A stretch of DNA of 64,000 bases from Microbulbifer hainanensis. GTDB taxonomy: Bacteria > Pseudomonadota > Gammaproteobacteria > Pseudomonadales > Cellvibrionaceae. Shown here one piece after another: positions 42,116-51,827 of this stretch. Position 1 is the first letter of the stretch. Each line of letters starts with the position of its first letter. The position numbers and the translations under genes were made by a program. Where the stretch lies: assembly GCF_014904735.1 (NCBI RefSeq), contig NZ_JACZCR010000019.1, positions 1-64,000 of the forward strand, read 5' to 3'. A model generated the notes under the pieces. The model did not search any database, was not told the origin of the DNA, and was given only the letters and a program-made list of their open reading frames with translations.

Positions 42116-43356
42116 CCTCCCCCTCCAATAAGTAATAATCGCAAGTAGCTTCCATTGCCTTGCGAATTCAGTTAGTTTTTTGCCGTAGACTTGCCTTCAG
42201 ATAATTGACCAATAGATACTTAAAATTACAGCAATTAATACACAATTATCTGGACATCTAATTTCCGTATTCACATCGGCTACCGATCCATTATTAGTGC
42301 CATATTCAACATTGGCTCTAAGCAGTCAAAAACTTACAATCGTACCGAATACGGTGACTTATCCCCTTGATCGTCTCAATTAAATGTAATTGACGGCGCA
42401 ACTTCGAATAGATAGATCTTTAGATCCCTGCCATCAACAAGCAATCGAGAGTATACGTACGAAGAACATAAAACAACAATTTGTGAACCACTTATCAAAA
42501 ATAATTTTAAGTGGTACGACACTTCAATTTTTTAATAATCTAAAGTTTCTGTTCCTGCCTCTTCTTACTGCAAACACGGCTAAAGAACTTCGCGCCGTAC
42601 CAGTTGGCGCCAGCAAAAACGTACCAATTTTGCCTGTGCTACAGATACTTTATAGTGCCTTACGCTATCAGTGATAATCAATTACAGAAGAATACAAGAG
42701 AGAAGAGCCTTCCAAATTTCCATTTTCTTCTGCCAAGAATTTTTAAGCACTTTATCTTCCACAACTCTTCATTGCTTTTAAAAAGCTGCATCTCTTTCCT
42801 GCAAGATTTAGCCCACTTCAGCCACACAAGAGCTATCAGATTCAGAAATCAGTCGCGTTCCTCCGTTCAGGAGATCCCGTTTGTAGCTAATTCTTGAGAA
42901 ACTACCCAGGCCAAGAATCAATCGCACTATAAATGAAGGCATTGCGGTCCAGCCGCCCCAGTATAGTGCAACGGATATACTTCGAATTTCAGACCATCCA
43001 GTCTGCTAAGATGTATGAATTAGCTGGTAGAACTGGCCGCGTGACATTTTGACTCCTATCCAGCTTAACTCTACCAACTAAATCTTGATGAACCTTTCAT
43101 GTTAGCCGTCGGATTAACTGGGTGATTGCATCATACAGGTCTTCCCAATCTCGCTGAACAAACTGGCAAGAACGTCCCACTAAAATAGAATGACTATGTA
43201 TGGCAATAACTCGTATCATTAATCCCAGTTTGTTTTTACTTACGATGAGCCTCGATACATTTTTTCTCGCCCAGATTACTGCTCATCTTGACTGAACGTT
43301 TAATATTTTTCCTTAAACCTGCCAGTAGATATTTTACTTTGTACGAAAACTCCTGA
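42116..43356. other. Long AT-rich intergenic region between divergent polysaccharide operons
   Basis: About 1.24 kb without a convincing gene. Frames of 90-97 codons at 42390-42897 have low-complexity products and no start signal. The region is clearly AT-rich and separates the WcaJ operon (minus) from the flippase gene (plus), so it should hold both promoters. No JUMPstart/ops element (GGCGGTAG) was found. It may carry remnants of lost genes or long 5' leaders. Confidence 0.5.
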
Positions 43357-44709
43357 ATGCAATACTCGACCTCTTCGACCGAAACCCTACCTTTAGATAG
43401 CGTTTCACAGAGATTTAGAAAGCTCGCCCTTAAGGGATCTTTATGGATTATTGGCGGGCATGCGTTTGCAATTCTTCTACGCATGGTTAGCAGCCTTACG
43501 TTAACACGATTGCTGGCGCCGGAAATATTGGGATTAGTGGCTCTATCGTATTTAGTTAACAAAGGCGTTTCGATGTTTGCCGATGTTGGACTCAGGGGTA
43601 ACGTGATATATCACCAAAATGGTGACAATCCTAAATTTTTGGATACAGTCTGGAGCATCCAGATTATCAAAGGGGTTTGTGTTTGGGCGCTTGTATCCTT
43701 ACTCGCGTATCCAGCCGCACTCTTTTATGACCAGCCTGAATTGCTCTGGATAATTCCTGTGACAGGAGCCAGTAGCGTCATTCTCGGAATTCAATCTACT
43801 GCGGTTTACTCTACAGTTCGTCATGTTATTCAAAAACGCAAAGTCTTGTTTGAGGCTGCGTCAAAATTCGCCGGTTTCACAGTGATGCTTTCCTGGGCCT
43901 GGATTTCTCCCGGAGTGGAGGCGCTAGTGTTTGGCGGAACGGTTACTGCATTAATGACCTGCCTACTAAGCCGCCATTTGTTGCCTGAACGCCGTCCGGA
44001 TCAATGGGGAATTGACAAAGAGCAGGCGCGCCAGATTTTTCGCTTTGGTCGGTGGATCTTAATTTCAACGGCTTTGACATTTCTTTTTGTTGAAGCAGAT
44101 AAAATTGTCTTGGGCAAGTTACTGACAACACGTGATCTCGGTATTTATTCGATTGCAGCGCTCAGCTCTGTGGTAGTGTTAGAACTGATCACTCGGCTTT
44201 CCACCGATATACTTTTCCCTCTCTATGCAAAAATGTATAGGTCGAACAGTGATACAGAGCTAGCCGATACCGCTCAATTACGCTTTGCTATCGCAATATT
44301 GGGTTCTCTTCCGCTCTGGTTGATTGCACTCTTCGGTCAGGAAATCATTGGATTACTTTATGACTCAAGATACCAATCCGCCGGCTGGATGGCGCAAATC
44401 TTAGCAATCGGGACAGTCGCGCAAGTACTCGTGGCAACCAGCGAGCGAGCCCTTTTAGCGAAGGGGAATTCATACTTGCATATGTGCATTACGGGTACGC
44501 GCACAATCTTGGTGTTTTCAGGCATGGCGATAGGTATCCTAATTGCCGGCATCCCAGGTCTGCTTTACGGGCTGGTAGTTTCCAGATGGCTGGGCTGGGT
44601 TCTAGTGACTTCGATATTGGCTCACCACAAAACAATAACACTTAAAGTGGATATTTCAGTTATTTTCTTAACGATTGCACTATTGTGCTTAGGTTACTTA
44701 TCTCTATGA
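43357..44709 (+). CDS. Oligosaccharide flippase (Wzx-like)
   Basis: 450 residues with about 12-14 predicted membrane helices. The family opening (FRKLALKGSLWIIGGHAFAILLRMVSSLTLTRLLAPEILGLVAL) matches polysaccharide flippases of the MOP superfamily. The polar helix pattern ADVGLRGNVIYHQNGDN is also typical. It flips lipid-linked repeat units to the periplasm. The last codon overlaps the sulfotransferase start (ATGA), which suggests sulfation is tied to this step or simply co-expressed. Confidence 0.92.
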   Translation: MQYSTSSTETLPLDSVSQRFRKLALKGSLWIIGGHAFAILLRMVSSLTLTRLLAPEILGLVALSYLVNKGVSMFADVGLRGNVIYHQNGDNPKFLDTVWSIQIIKGVCVWALVSLLAYPAALFYDQPELLWIIPVTGASSVILGIQSTAVYSTVRHVIQKRKVLFEAASKFAGFTVMLSWAWISPGVEALVFGGTVTALMTCLLSRHLLPERRPDQWGIDKEQARQIFRFGRWILISTALTFLFVEADKIVLGKLLTTRDLGIYSIAALSSVVVLELITRLSTDILFPLYAKMYRSNSDTELADTAQLRFAIAILGSLPLWLIALFGQEIIGLLYDSRYQSAGWMAQILAIGTVAQVLVATSERALLAKGNSYLHMCITGTRTILVFSGMAIGILIAGIPGLLYGLVVSRWLGWVLVTSILAHHKTITLKVDISVIFLTIALLCLGYLSL

Positions 44710-45629
44710 ACACGTCACTTGCAGAGCTACCGATCCAGTGGAGTAAAAAACCTGACTTTGTACTTATTGGTGCCATGAAGGCAGGCACTACTAGTCTTTA
44801 CCGCATGCTGGACACGCATCCTGATTTGTTTCTCACGCAACCGAAGGAGCCAGAATATTTCTCGCAGAAATTTGGTGATGATGGTTTTTATAGTTGGTAT
44901 AGCTCGCTCTTCTTGGACGCCAAGCCAAACCAGTTATGCGGAGAATGTTCAACTGGATACTCCCGTGCCTGCGTTTATAAGGAGGTACCGGAACGTCTGC
45001 ATCAAGAAAATCCGGATGTACGAATTTTGTATTTGCTTCGTCATCCAGCTGAACGCTGCTGGTCACACTATTTGCATAGAATGAATGAGCGTGTGGCGGC
45101 AGGGAGTAAATCACTGCCTTTTGAAGAGGCTATAAAGGAATATCCAGAAATACTCGACGCCAGTTTGTTTTTTAAGCAGATAGATCGCTACACGAATTTT
45201 TTCCCAAGATCGCAAATACACGTTCTTCTATTTGAAGACTTACTACAGGACGTACATATTGCGATGGAGAAGATATTTAACTTCTTGGGTGTTTCTCGCA
45301 TGGTTGACGTAAAAATGGAGCACGCAAACCCAGCTGGAGATTTAACCGGCCGTCGAGAAATGAGATCTATCTGGGAAAAAGCAAAATCTACAAATGCGGG
45401 CAAGCTGGCCAAGAATTTTATTCCGAAATCACTAGCAAGATTGGTTTATTCAAACGTAATAATGAGCCGACCAGCTATCTATTTAGCAAAAAATATGCGA
45501 GGCACCGCGGACATTCCTGGTAAGCCAGATCAGAAGACTAGACAATTTCTTTTGGAATACTTCCAGTCTGCTAACCTCGAATTAGAAAAATGGCTAGGGC
45601 GAGAACTTCCAGACAGCTGGAATCGCTAA
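44706..45629 (+). CDS. Sulfotransferase 1 (PAPS-dependent)
   Basis: 307 residues from the ATG at 44706 that overlaps the flippase stop; an in-frame start at 44685 is less likely. The 5'-phosphosulfate loop is LIGAMKAGTTSLYRML and the 3'-phosphate motif is LLRHPAERCWSHYLHRM. The C-terminal part lacks membrane helices. It would move sulfate from PAPS to a sugar hydroxyl in the cytoplasm, before or during repeat-unit export. One of three sulfotransferases in the locus and the only one beside the flippase. Confidence 0.92.
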   Translation: MNTSLAELPIQWSKKPDFVLIGAMKAGTTSLYRMLDTHPDLFLTQPKEPEYFSQKFGDDGFYSWYSSLFLDAKPNQLCGECSTGYSRACVYKEVPERLHQENPDVRILYLLRHPAERCWSHYLHRMNERVAAGSKSLPFEEAIKEYPEILDASLFFKQIDRYTNFFPRSQIHVLLFEDLLQDVHIAMEKIFNFLGVSRMVDVKMEHANPAGDLTGRREMRSIWEKAKSTNAGKLAKNFIPKSLARLVYSNVIMSRPAIYLAKNMRGTADIPGKPDQKTRQFLLEYFQSANLELEKWLGRELPDSWNR

Positions 45630-46105
45630 TATTGTTCAGTCAAGGTTTACTTGATACGGACTCAGCGCTCGCGAATGGCGAACTGTGACTGTAGGGATTG
45701 GGATTTAAAAATAGCATCATCACTAGGTTGACCCAAGGATAATCGAGATCTGGTGATGAATTGTAAGATTCTGAAGGTATAGAGAAATCGCATCTATCAG
45801 CGGCTTGATAGGAGCACACTTTCAAATTACAAGTACAGTGTAAGAAATATGTATTTTTGATATTTCCGCAGGAGTATCTGGTATCTGGTCGAATCCATTG
45901 CTTATTACATTAATGAGCTCACGCATTAGCTTATTTCATGGTGCAGCCTCAGGCTCATGCAAAAGCTGGAAGGTGGCCAAAAGGTCGGGATAAAACTTTC
46001 ATAAATTGAACCCAATCGGTCAGTATTAGCTCTCTGCATATGAAACACAGTAATTTCTAGTCATCTAGAACATTATTGAACCAATCGCTGTGATTGGTGC
46101 GATAC
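45630..46105. other. Intergenic region between convergent sulfotransferase and polymerase-like genes
   Basis: 476 AT-rich bp after two convergent stop codons. Only short frames, no RNA gene, no clear terminator hairpin with T tract. A tandem octamer-like repeat (tatctggtatctggt, about 45879-45893) is the only pattern noted. No gene is called. Confidence 0.5.
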
Positions 46106-47509
46106 TCAAGCTTGTACTTTTGCCTCTTCTAGACTCGCAGTTTTATTTTGCAAATTTCTAGCTACTGGACTATGCCTTCTTCTGCAGGCTGTTCTCTTAA
46201 ATTTGCTTGAGAACCCGGCCATCCCCCCCAAAAAGAACCATAGCCAGCTATACATAGAACTATTGGGGATTTGGTTAATTGTCATAAGTGCGGTAAAAAA
46301 CATTGCGAACGCGGTGTACCGACGAAGCTCTTTTTCGCTAATCATCTGAATCGATTTCCGGCCCTTAAACACGGGGGATAAGATTAATCCGAATATCGCG
46401 ACGAACCCTACAATACCAAATGTCGAATATTGGATAACCCAGAATCCATCTGTAACGATGCCTTCAGGCCGATTCCTATCCCATCCACCCCAACCAAAAA
46501 GTAATTTGTCTCTGGTATGTTCTATAAGACGATTTTCATTAAAAAATCGAAAATCTAAAGATTGGGCGCGATCCCCTCCAAACATGCCCGCCAAGTCAAC
46601 GAACTCTTTATGTGGGAATAAATTGGCCATAGAGAGTAGCGGATAGAAAATCACTAATAAAGCGAGAATAAGCGAAATCCTGGAAAGCCCTCTATATCCA
46701 AATAAATTTATTATGGAAAAACCAAATAAACTTAATCCCCAAGCTCCAACAGATTTACAAAACATCAGGACTAGTGAAAGGTATATGATTATTAACCAAG
46801 CAGGAATTCCCAATAATTTGCGCCTATGCTTACTCAGCTCTACAGCACACAAGAATACGGCTACGTAAAAAATCGAGACAAGTAACCCATGCCCCATAAA
46901 GACAACCGGCCGAAATCCATCAAGTCGTATCTGCTGGCTAAATTCATGTGGGAAGAAACCATACACAAAAGTATGCAGCTGGGGGCTCAATCTAACTTCT
47001 AACAGTACTAGAGGTGAGTATATTATGCCCGCGAATACCATAAGCTGGAGCAATTTCAATAAATCAATTTTAGAGCGTATTAGAGATAGCCCCAAAAGAA
47101 ATGGGATTATTTTTAAATACACTATTAACGGCATGGTTATAATTTGTTTGTATTGTAGTGCCGGTCTTAAATCAGACCCGACTAAAACGGGATCGAGATT
47201 TGTAAGAACTGTCACTATCGGGGTTAATAACAGAATAATTACAATAAATTTTTCTATATTCGATTCCGGTAAAAAATTAAATGGAATTTTTTTTATAACG
47301 ACACAACCGAACAGTGCTGATAGCGCCGGTATAGTTTCCTGGTTAAGTTCCGGTAACAGAGGCAGGTCAAAACTGACTTTTACTGGCAGAAACATATACC
47401 CACCGACAACAGTCCAAAATGTCGCGGCCAGAGCACTAGTGCGCAAATAGAAGACAACTGAAAGAACAGGCCATAAAAGTAATGCTAGATAAGCGAATGT
47501 ATTCGGCAT
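46106..47509 (-). CDS. Wzy-like polymerase or O-antigen ligase family membrane protein
   Basis: 467 residues with about 11-12 helices and one large periplasmic loop near residues 300-350 (FPHKEFVDLAGMFGGDRAQSLDFRFFNENRLIEHTRDKLLFGWGGWDRN). That arrangement, with the FRF..N...I.H....LLFGWGG stretch, is typical of Wzy polymerases and WaaL-type ligases. In a locus with Wzx, Wzc and Wza homologues, a polymerase is the better guess. Alone on the minus strand, with an AT-rich gap of 219 bp before it. Confidence 0.85.
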   Translation of the reverse strand: MPNTFAYLALLLWPVLSVVFYLRTSALAATFWTVVGGYMFLPVKVSFDLPLLPELNQETIPALSALFGCVVIKKIPFNFLPESNIEKFIVIILLLTPIVTVLTNLDPVLVGSDLRPALQYKQIITMPLIVYLKIIPFLLGLSLIRSKIDLLKLLQLMVFAGIIYSPLVLLEVRLSPQLHTFVYGFFPHEFSQQIRLDGFRPVVFMGHGLLVSIFYVAVFLCAVELSKHRRKLLGIPAWLIIIYLSLVLMFCKSVGAWGLSLFGFSIINLFGYRGLSRISLILALLVIFYPLLSMANLFPHKEFVDLAGMFGGDRAQSLDFRFFNENRLIEHTRDKLLFGWGGWDRNRPEGIVTDGFWVIQYSTFGIVGFVAIFGLILSPVFKGRKSIQMISEKELRRYTAFAMFFTALMTINQIPNSSMYSWLWFFLGGMAGFSSKFKRTACRRRHSPVARNLQNKTASLEEAKVQA

Positions 47510-47728
47510 TTATTTACAATTTGGTTGAACAATCATATACGATGCTAAAAAATTTACAGATTTTACTCTAAGACTTGATCATGCTACTTGCCCCTAGACT
47601 ATTTCTACCGTGCTTTTGAACTCAGCCACGGAAATAGTGAGAAGAATAAATCTAAAGTCTTCTTCTGCAATACCTCAAATAATGATTTATTGCCATTTAA
47701 GTTCAGCTACTCACCTTTCAAATCAGAC

Positions 47729-48481
47729 TTATCCCTTAGCTGCACTTCTAATTTTTAGATATATTCTTCCGGCAGCCAAGAAATTCCGAAAATAACGACC
47801 AGCCAAGCGACCAGGATTTCGTGATAGGCGGTAGAACCACTCCATTCTCAGTAATTGCATCCACTCGGGAGCTCGTTTTTCATGGCCCGTAAGGAATAAC
47901 AATGATGCACCAATACATAGCAAGACTCCTTTATCGATTCCTCTCTGTTTTATTCTTTGAGCCAGTATCTCCTGTTGCGGGGAACCTAATGCAATAAATA
48001 TGAAATCTGCATTACTCTCTCTAACCAATTCGCATATCTGATTTATTTCATCTTCATTTCTTATGAATCCCATGCTGGGATTATGGTGTTGCAGATTTAA
48101 TGTTGGATACCTTAGCTTCAGGCCTTCAAATACATCTTTTGATCCTCCTAGGATCAAAATTTCATGAGTGGCATTGAGTACCCGTTCAAATAGCACTTCG
48201 GTCAAATTGCTACCAGTGACAACAGGGGGTGGTGCTAGTCCTGACCACTGAATTAGCTTTTGGAGTATGCGACTGTCACATAGTGACAAGCTGGCATCAG
48301 CATAAGCATTTTGTAGGCTGGTGTTGACACTCTGATGGGATAATCTCTGCGCATGATCCATATTGGGTGTCACTACAATTTGTGCACCAGCGAATGTGGT
48401 TAGCTCCAATATATAGTCAACTGCTGAATCCATATTCAACGGGTGTAGCTGACAAAACCCCAGGTCTACTATTTGATCCAT
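47729..48481 (-). CDS. WecG/TagA/CpsF family glycosyltransferase
   Basis: 250 residues. The family motifs are clear: TPNMDHAQRLSHQ, the ADASLSLCDSRIL region around the conserved Asp, ILILGGSKDVFEGLK, and the C-terminal FIFIALGSPQQEILAQRI...LCIGASLLFLTGHEKRAPEWMQLLRMEWFYRLSRNPGRLAGRYFRN. These enzymes add the second sugar (for example N-acetylmannosaminuronate or ManNAc) to the lipid-linked first sugar. Together with the WcaJ-like protein this gives the first two sugars of the repeat. Confidence 0.94.
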   Translation of the reverse strand: MDQIVDLGFCQLHPLNMDSAVDYILELTTFAGAQIVVTPNMDHAQRLSHQSVNTSLQNAYADASLSLCDSRILQKLIQWSGLAPPPVVTGSNLTEVLFERVLNATHEILILGGSKDVFEGLKLRYPTLNLQHHNPSMGFIRNEDEINQICELVRESNADFIFIALGSPQQEILAQRIKQRGIDKGVLLCIGASLLFLTGHEKRAPEWMQLLRMEWFYRLSRNPGRLAGRYFRNFLAAGRIYLKIRSAAKG

Positions 48482-48689
48482 GTGCCGCTTGTCCTATATT
48501 TTTATTGATATTCAATTAGCAAACTGTATTTATTGATGCATCGACCAATAATTAATTTTGGAAATTTGCTTTCGCCGTTATCCAATAAAAACTTTTAAAT
48601 AGTCTTTGATAACCTTGTAGCCGAAACCTAATTAATCCATCATTATTTCTTCTGCCAAGGGATATTATTACTTTTCTCACTCTAGTCTG

Positions 48690-49649
48690 TTATTTCAAAT
48701 ACCTGCTGTCGATTTTGTTTATGCGAATTGCCGCCCACGACTGTAATTGATAACTTCTTGTCCAATTTGCAATTTTCTTTGCAAACCAGAGCGTGATACC
48801 CCATCTACGTATATGGAAATGCGCCCGATAAATTCTGTTCTGCAGCGCAAGATACCAACGTATCCATAGATTTGGTGGTAACAAATTAGATTGGCTTAGT
48901 TGATATCCCTGTCTTTGCATGCGCTCTGCACATCGATTTTCTACATAATTAATATCTCTATCACTGAGCTTCAGTCGCCATTGCTCAGCGAATCTCGGGT
49001 CAGGCGCTTTATACGAAGAACCGCGTTCGATATCCAACATCTCTTCCCGGTAAGGGATACCAATAAAACCACAAATCTTTGCGATATTTTCCCGAGGGGA
49101 TCTGACTAAATCTTCATAGTGTATGCCAATCATGTTTTCTGGCTTCACGCACTTGAACAGATACTCTCTTCGCTCTTCTGTTTTTATCCAGTAATCCGAG
49201 CCATAGTAGACGTTACCAACCCATCCCATACCAATGCATGACCGTGCCACATCTCTTGGGTCTCTATATAAATTGATATACCGTGCCCGGGGCCAAAGCT
49301 TTGGAAGGAGGTCTATTCGCGAATGGATGGAAGCTCCAATTATCTCTCTCGGTTTTCTGCTATGCAGTTGACGTAAAAAATCTTTCTGGATGTCCTCATA
49401 GCCAAGTTGATCATTCAGTTCCAAGCCGAATTGGAGAGCCGCTCTATCATTTTTAAAAAAATTTTTATAGTCAGGGATAGATGGCCATTTTTCTCCTATC
49501 GCCTGTGAGACACTGAATTCAAATTCACCGAATATATTTACTTGCGGGTGATGATCAAGAATCAATCTGAGCAATGTTGTCCCAGATCGTAATGGGCCTA
49601 CGATGAATAGCGGGCGAGAAAGAATAGAATCGTTAGGTTCGTTATTCAT
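48690..49649 (-). CDS. Sulfotransferase 2 (sulfotransferase family)
   Basis: 319 residues. 5'-phosphosulfate loop LFIVGPLRSGTTLLRLIL and 3'-phosphate motif YINLYRDPRDVARSCIGM. A GEFEFS segment and IGIHYEDLVRSPRENIAKICGFIGIPY follow, as in carbohydrate sulfotransferases of the Sulfotransfer_1/3 type. It differs in sequence and loop residues from the sulfotransferases at 44706 and 54047, so it probably sulfates a different position. It is 16 bp after the oxygenase gene on the same strand. Confidence 0.92.
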   Translation of the reverse strand: MNNEPNDSILSRPLFIVGPLRSGTTLLRLILDHHPQVNIFGEFEFSVSQAIGEKWPSIPDYKNFFKNDRAALQFGLELNDQLGYEDIQKDFLRQLHSRKPREIIGASIHSRIDLLPKLWPRARYINLYRDPRDVARSCIGMGWVGNVYYGSDYWIKTEERREYLFKCVKPENMIGIHYEDLVRSPRENIAKICGFIGIPYREEMLDIERGSSYKAPDPRFAEQWRLKLSDRDINYVENRCAERMQRQGYQLSQSNLLPPNLWIRWYLALQNRIYRAHFHIRRWGITLWFAKKIANWTRSYQLQSWAAIRINKIDSRYLK

Positions 49650-49665
49650 TTTGAGACTCCCTTCA

Positions 49666-50490
49666 TTACTTCAATCGCGGGACAACATGCCGACTGCCTG
49701 TTCTCCAATTTGAGAACATCGCTTTCACTCGTTGAAGCCTACCGTTCTGTTTATATATTTGTTCGGCCTTTCCGCTTTTGGTGAGAAACAAAGTGCTATG
49801 TAATTCTTTTTTTTGCTCTCCCGGATCATTGGCAGTGTAGTAATATAGTGCTAGAGATATTCGCCTTCTGTCTTGTGGACAATTTAGCGGTTCAGGGTGA
49901 CCGTGAAAGCTCGTGGATGAGGTTGAAAATATTGCCATGCGATTGAAAATTGGAGAAACAGATTTTTGACGGGTCATTGTCTCTGCATCCCACAGTTCAA
50001 AATCTCCCCCCCAATCTTTTTCCCAGTTCTTGTTTAAATAAATAAGTACATTTAGCCGGCGGTAAACATTCATTCTTTTGTGCCCATTAAAATCAACATG
50101 CACACCTAGTTTGCCACCACTCTCAATTTTATGCAGACCGGCGCCATGTAGATATGGATCTGGAATAAGACCTTCTATTCCTGTTAGCTTTTCCAAGAAC
50201 TCAAGGAATGGTGCCGAATTAAGATTATGTATAAACATCCGGGTTATTGAGCCGAGACTCAGATCACGGTTCATCTGCTGTTTTTTTTCGTACTTTGAAT
50301 CAAACGTCTTCCAACGCTTCTCCCCCTCTTCAAATTCCTCTATGACTTGATCCAAGAGATTTTCGGAAAAGACGTTATCGTATACTCCGTGAGAAAATGG
50401 ATAGGCAGATTGATATTTTTCCGACTCTTGCATCGAAATGTTGTTTAGCTTTTCTATGGGTAAGAACTCATTATAAGAAGACGTGATCAT
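49666..50490 (-). CDS. 2-oxoglutarate/Fe(II)-dependent oxygenase
   Basis: 274 residues. The double-stranded beta-helix iron triad is present: HxD in LGVHVDFNGH, and the distal His in TSFHGHPEPL followed by RRISLALYYY with the 2-oxoglutarate-binding Arg. The block RLNVLIYLNKNWEKDWGGDFELWD is typical of prolyl 4-hydroxylase-like oxygenases. It is 16 bp upstream of sulfotransferase 2 and likely co-transcribed. In this setting it may hydroxylate a sugar or an acyl/amino decoration. Protein hydroxylation cannot be excluded. Confidence 0.88.
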   Translation of the reverse strand: MITSSYNEFLPIEKLNNISMQESEKYQSAYPFSHGVYDNVFSENLLDQVIEEFEEGEKRWKTFDSKYEKKQQMNRDLSLGSITRMFIHNLNSAPFLEFLEKLTGIEGLIPDPYLHGAGLHKIESGGKLGVHVDFNGHKRMNVYRRLNVLIYLNKNWEKDWGGDFELWDAETMTRQKSVSPIFNRMAIFSTSSTSFHGHPEPLNCPQDRRRISLALYYYTANDPGEQKKELHSTLFLTKSGKAEQIYKQNGRLQRVKAMFSNWRTGSRHVVPRLK

Positions 50491-50639
50491 TATAATCCCC
50501 TGATAATTTATATATTTCTTTCACAGTTAATTTTGTTGAAAATTTCCAATTCGAATTTGTATTCGAAAAGCGTGATCGCTTGTCTTACCGATCGAGAACG
50601 AATTGCGTCAACCGGTATGGAGGCAGCTCTCAGCGGGGT

Positions 50640-51827
50640 TCATTTCCTCGCGGTGCGAATCCACTCGCCTTGTCTCTTTGTAAAAAAGCCTGTGTAGACG
50701 CTTAGCTTTTGCACGATATAGGCTGGTATCCTGAGTAGTTCCAACGGCCCCAACAAATCTCGCCCACACTGCCACCATGCCGCGACTACCGCGAACGCCA
50801 GTAACCCGCATGCAATCATGGACAGGTACAGCAGTCCGCCGGTGCCGGCAATCCAGTATTGGCAGGCGGCGATGACAAAGTAGATAAAGTTCAGCGCAGC
50901 CAGCAGGCTCACTGGTGGAATTGACAAGTCGACGCACAGCGCCGCCAAACGCCAATTGCGATCGCGCAGCGCCTGCATGAGCGTCTTCGGTACTATCTCA
51001 GTGATGGTGGCCAAATGGCCATGCTCCCAGCGTTCGCGCTGGCTGCGCTCGGCCGAGGCGGTTTCTGGAAACTCGCTGGAAACCACCGCGTCCCGCAGAA
51101 AACTGGGAAACTGGTTGCGGCGTGCTAGGTTTACGCCCAGGACCATGTCTTCAACAATGCTAGAAACCGGAATGTCCTGTGCGTCAATGCATTCCCACGG
51201 GAAAGCCATTCCAGTACCCGTCAGTTGGCAGGGCATCGCCAGCCTAGAAAGGCCGCCAGGCCGCACACTGTTCTTCACCCGCCAAGCAAAATGCGCGACC
51301 CGTCGCGACAGGGATTCCCCCCGGCCGACGCGCATCCGGTAATCACACTGCACCGGGCAACGCCTCTTGTTGGCGCAGGCAACCAGCTGATGTAGTGCCC
51401 CGCAGTCGAAACGGCAGTCGGCGTCCAGCACGACCACGATTTCGGGTGGTGCCTCAGCGAGCAACTCGAGGCCGCAACGCAATGCGTAGCCCTTTCCTCG
51501 CCGGTCGCTGTCAAACCGCTCAATAACCCGGGCCCCGCTTGCCTGCGCCAGTTCGGCGGTATTGTCCGTACAATTGTCGGCAACCACGAGCACGCTACCG
51601 CGGTCGTCCAGCTGCCTGCTCAATGACGCCAGCGTATTGGCGATCACAGACGCTTCATTATGAGCTGGTATCAACACCGTGTAGTCCAGTGCGTTGACTG
51701 CCTGCGCGCTTGCAATCGATTCCCGTGGATGCCGCAACAGTGCTGCGAGCAGCTCCAGCAGCCAGAGCAGGTTCCAGATCAGTAGCAGTGCGCCCGGGAC
51801 GGAAAGAATGATTACCGTCCAGCTCAT
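50640..51827 (-). CDS. Family 2 glycosyltransferase with C-terminal membrane helices
   Basis: 395 residues. One N-terminal helix, then a GT2 domain with YTVLIPAHNEASVIANTLASL, nucleotide-site Asp (VVADNCTDNT), DADC as the DxD motif, the acceptor motif IVEDMVLGVNLARR, and QRERWEHGH as QxxRW. Three or so C-terminal helices follow. The processive-type QxxRW and helices resemble synthases and NodC-like enzymes, but membrane-bound single-transfer enzymes share them. Its start overlaps the preceding glycosyltransferase stop by 4 bp. Last gene of a five-gene operon. Confidence 0.9.
   Translation of the reverse strand: MSWTVIILSVPGALLLIWNLLWLLELLAALLRHPRESIASAQAVNALDYTVLIPAHNEASVIANTLASLSRQLDDRGSVLVVADNCTDNTAELAQASGARVIERFDSDRRGKGYALRCGLELLAEAPPEIVVVLDADCRFDCGALHQLVACANKRRCPVQCDYRMRVGRGESLSRRVAHFAWRVKNSVRPGGLSRLAMPCQLTGTGMAFPWECIDAQDIPVSSIVEDMVLGVNLARRNQFPSFLRDAVVSSEFPETASAERSQRERWEHGHLATITEIVPKTLMQALRDRNWRLAALCVDLSIPPVSLLAALNFIYFVIAACQYWIAGTGGLLYLSMIACGLLAFAVVAAWWQCGRDLLGPLELLRIPAYIVQKLSVYTGFFTKRQGEWIRTARK

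Noticed and set aside
42390..42897. Two frames of 94 and 97 codons in the polysaccharide gap
   Set aside because: No ribosome-binding site, no family features, low-complexity composition expected by chance in AT-rich DNA.
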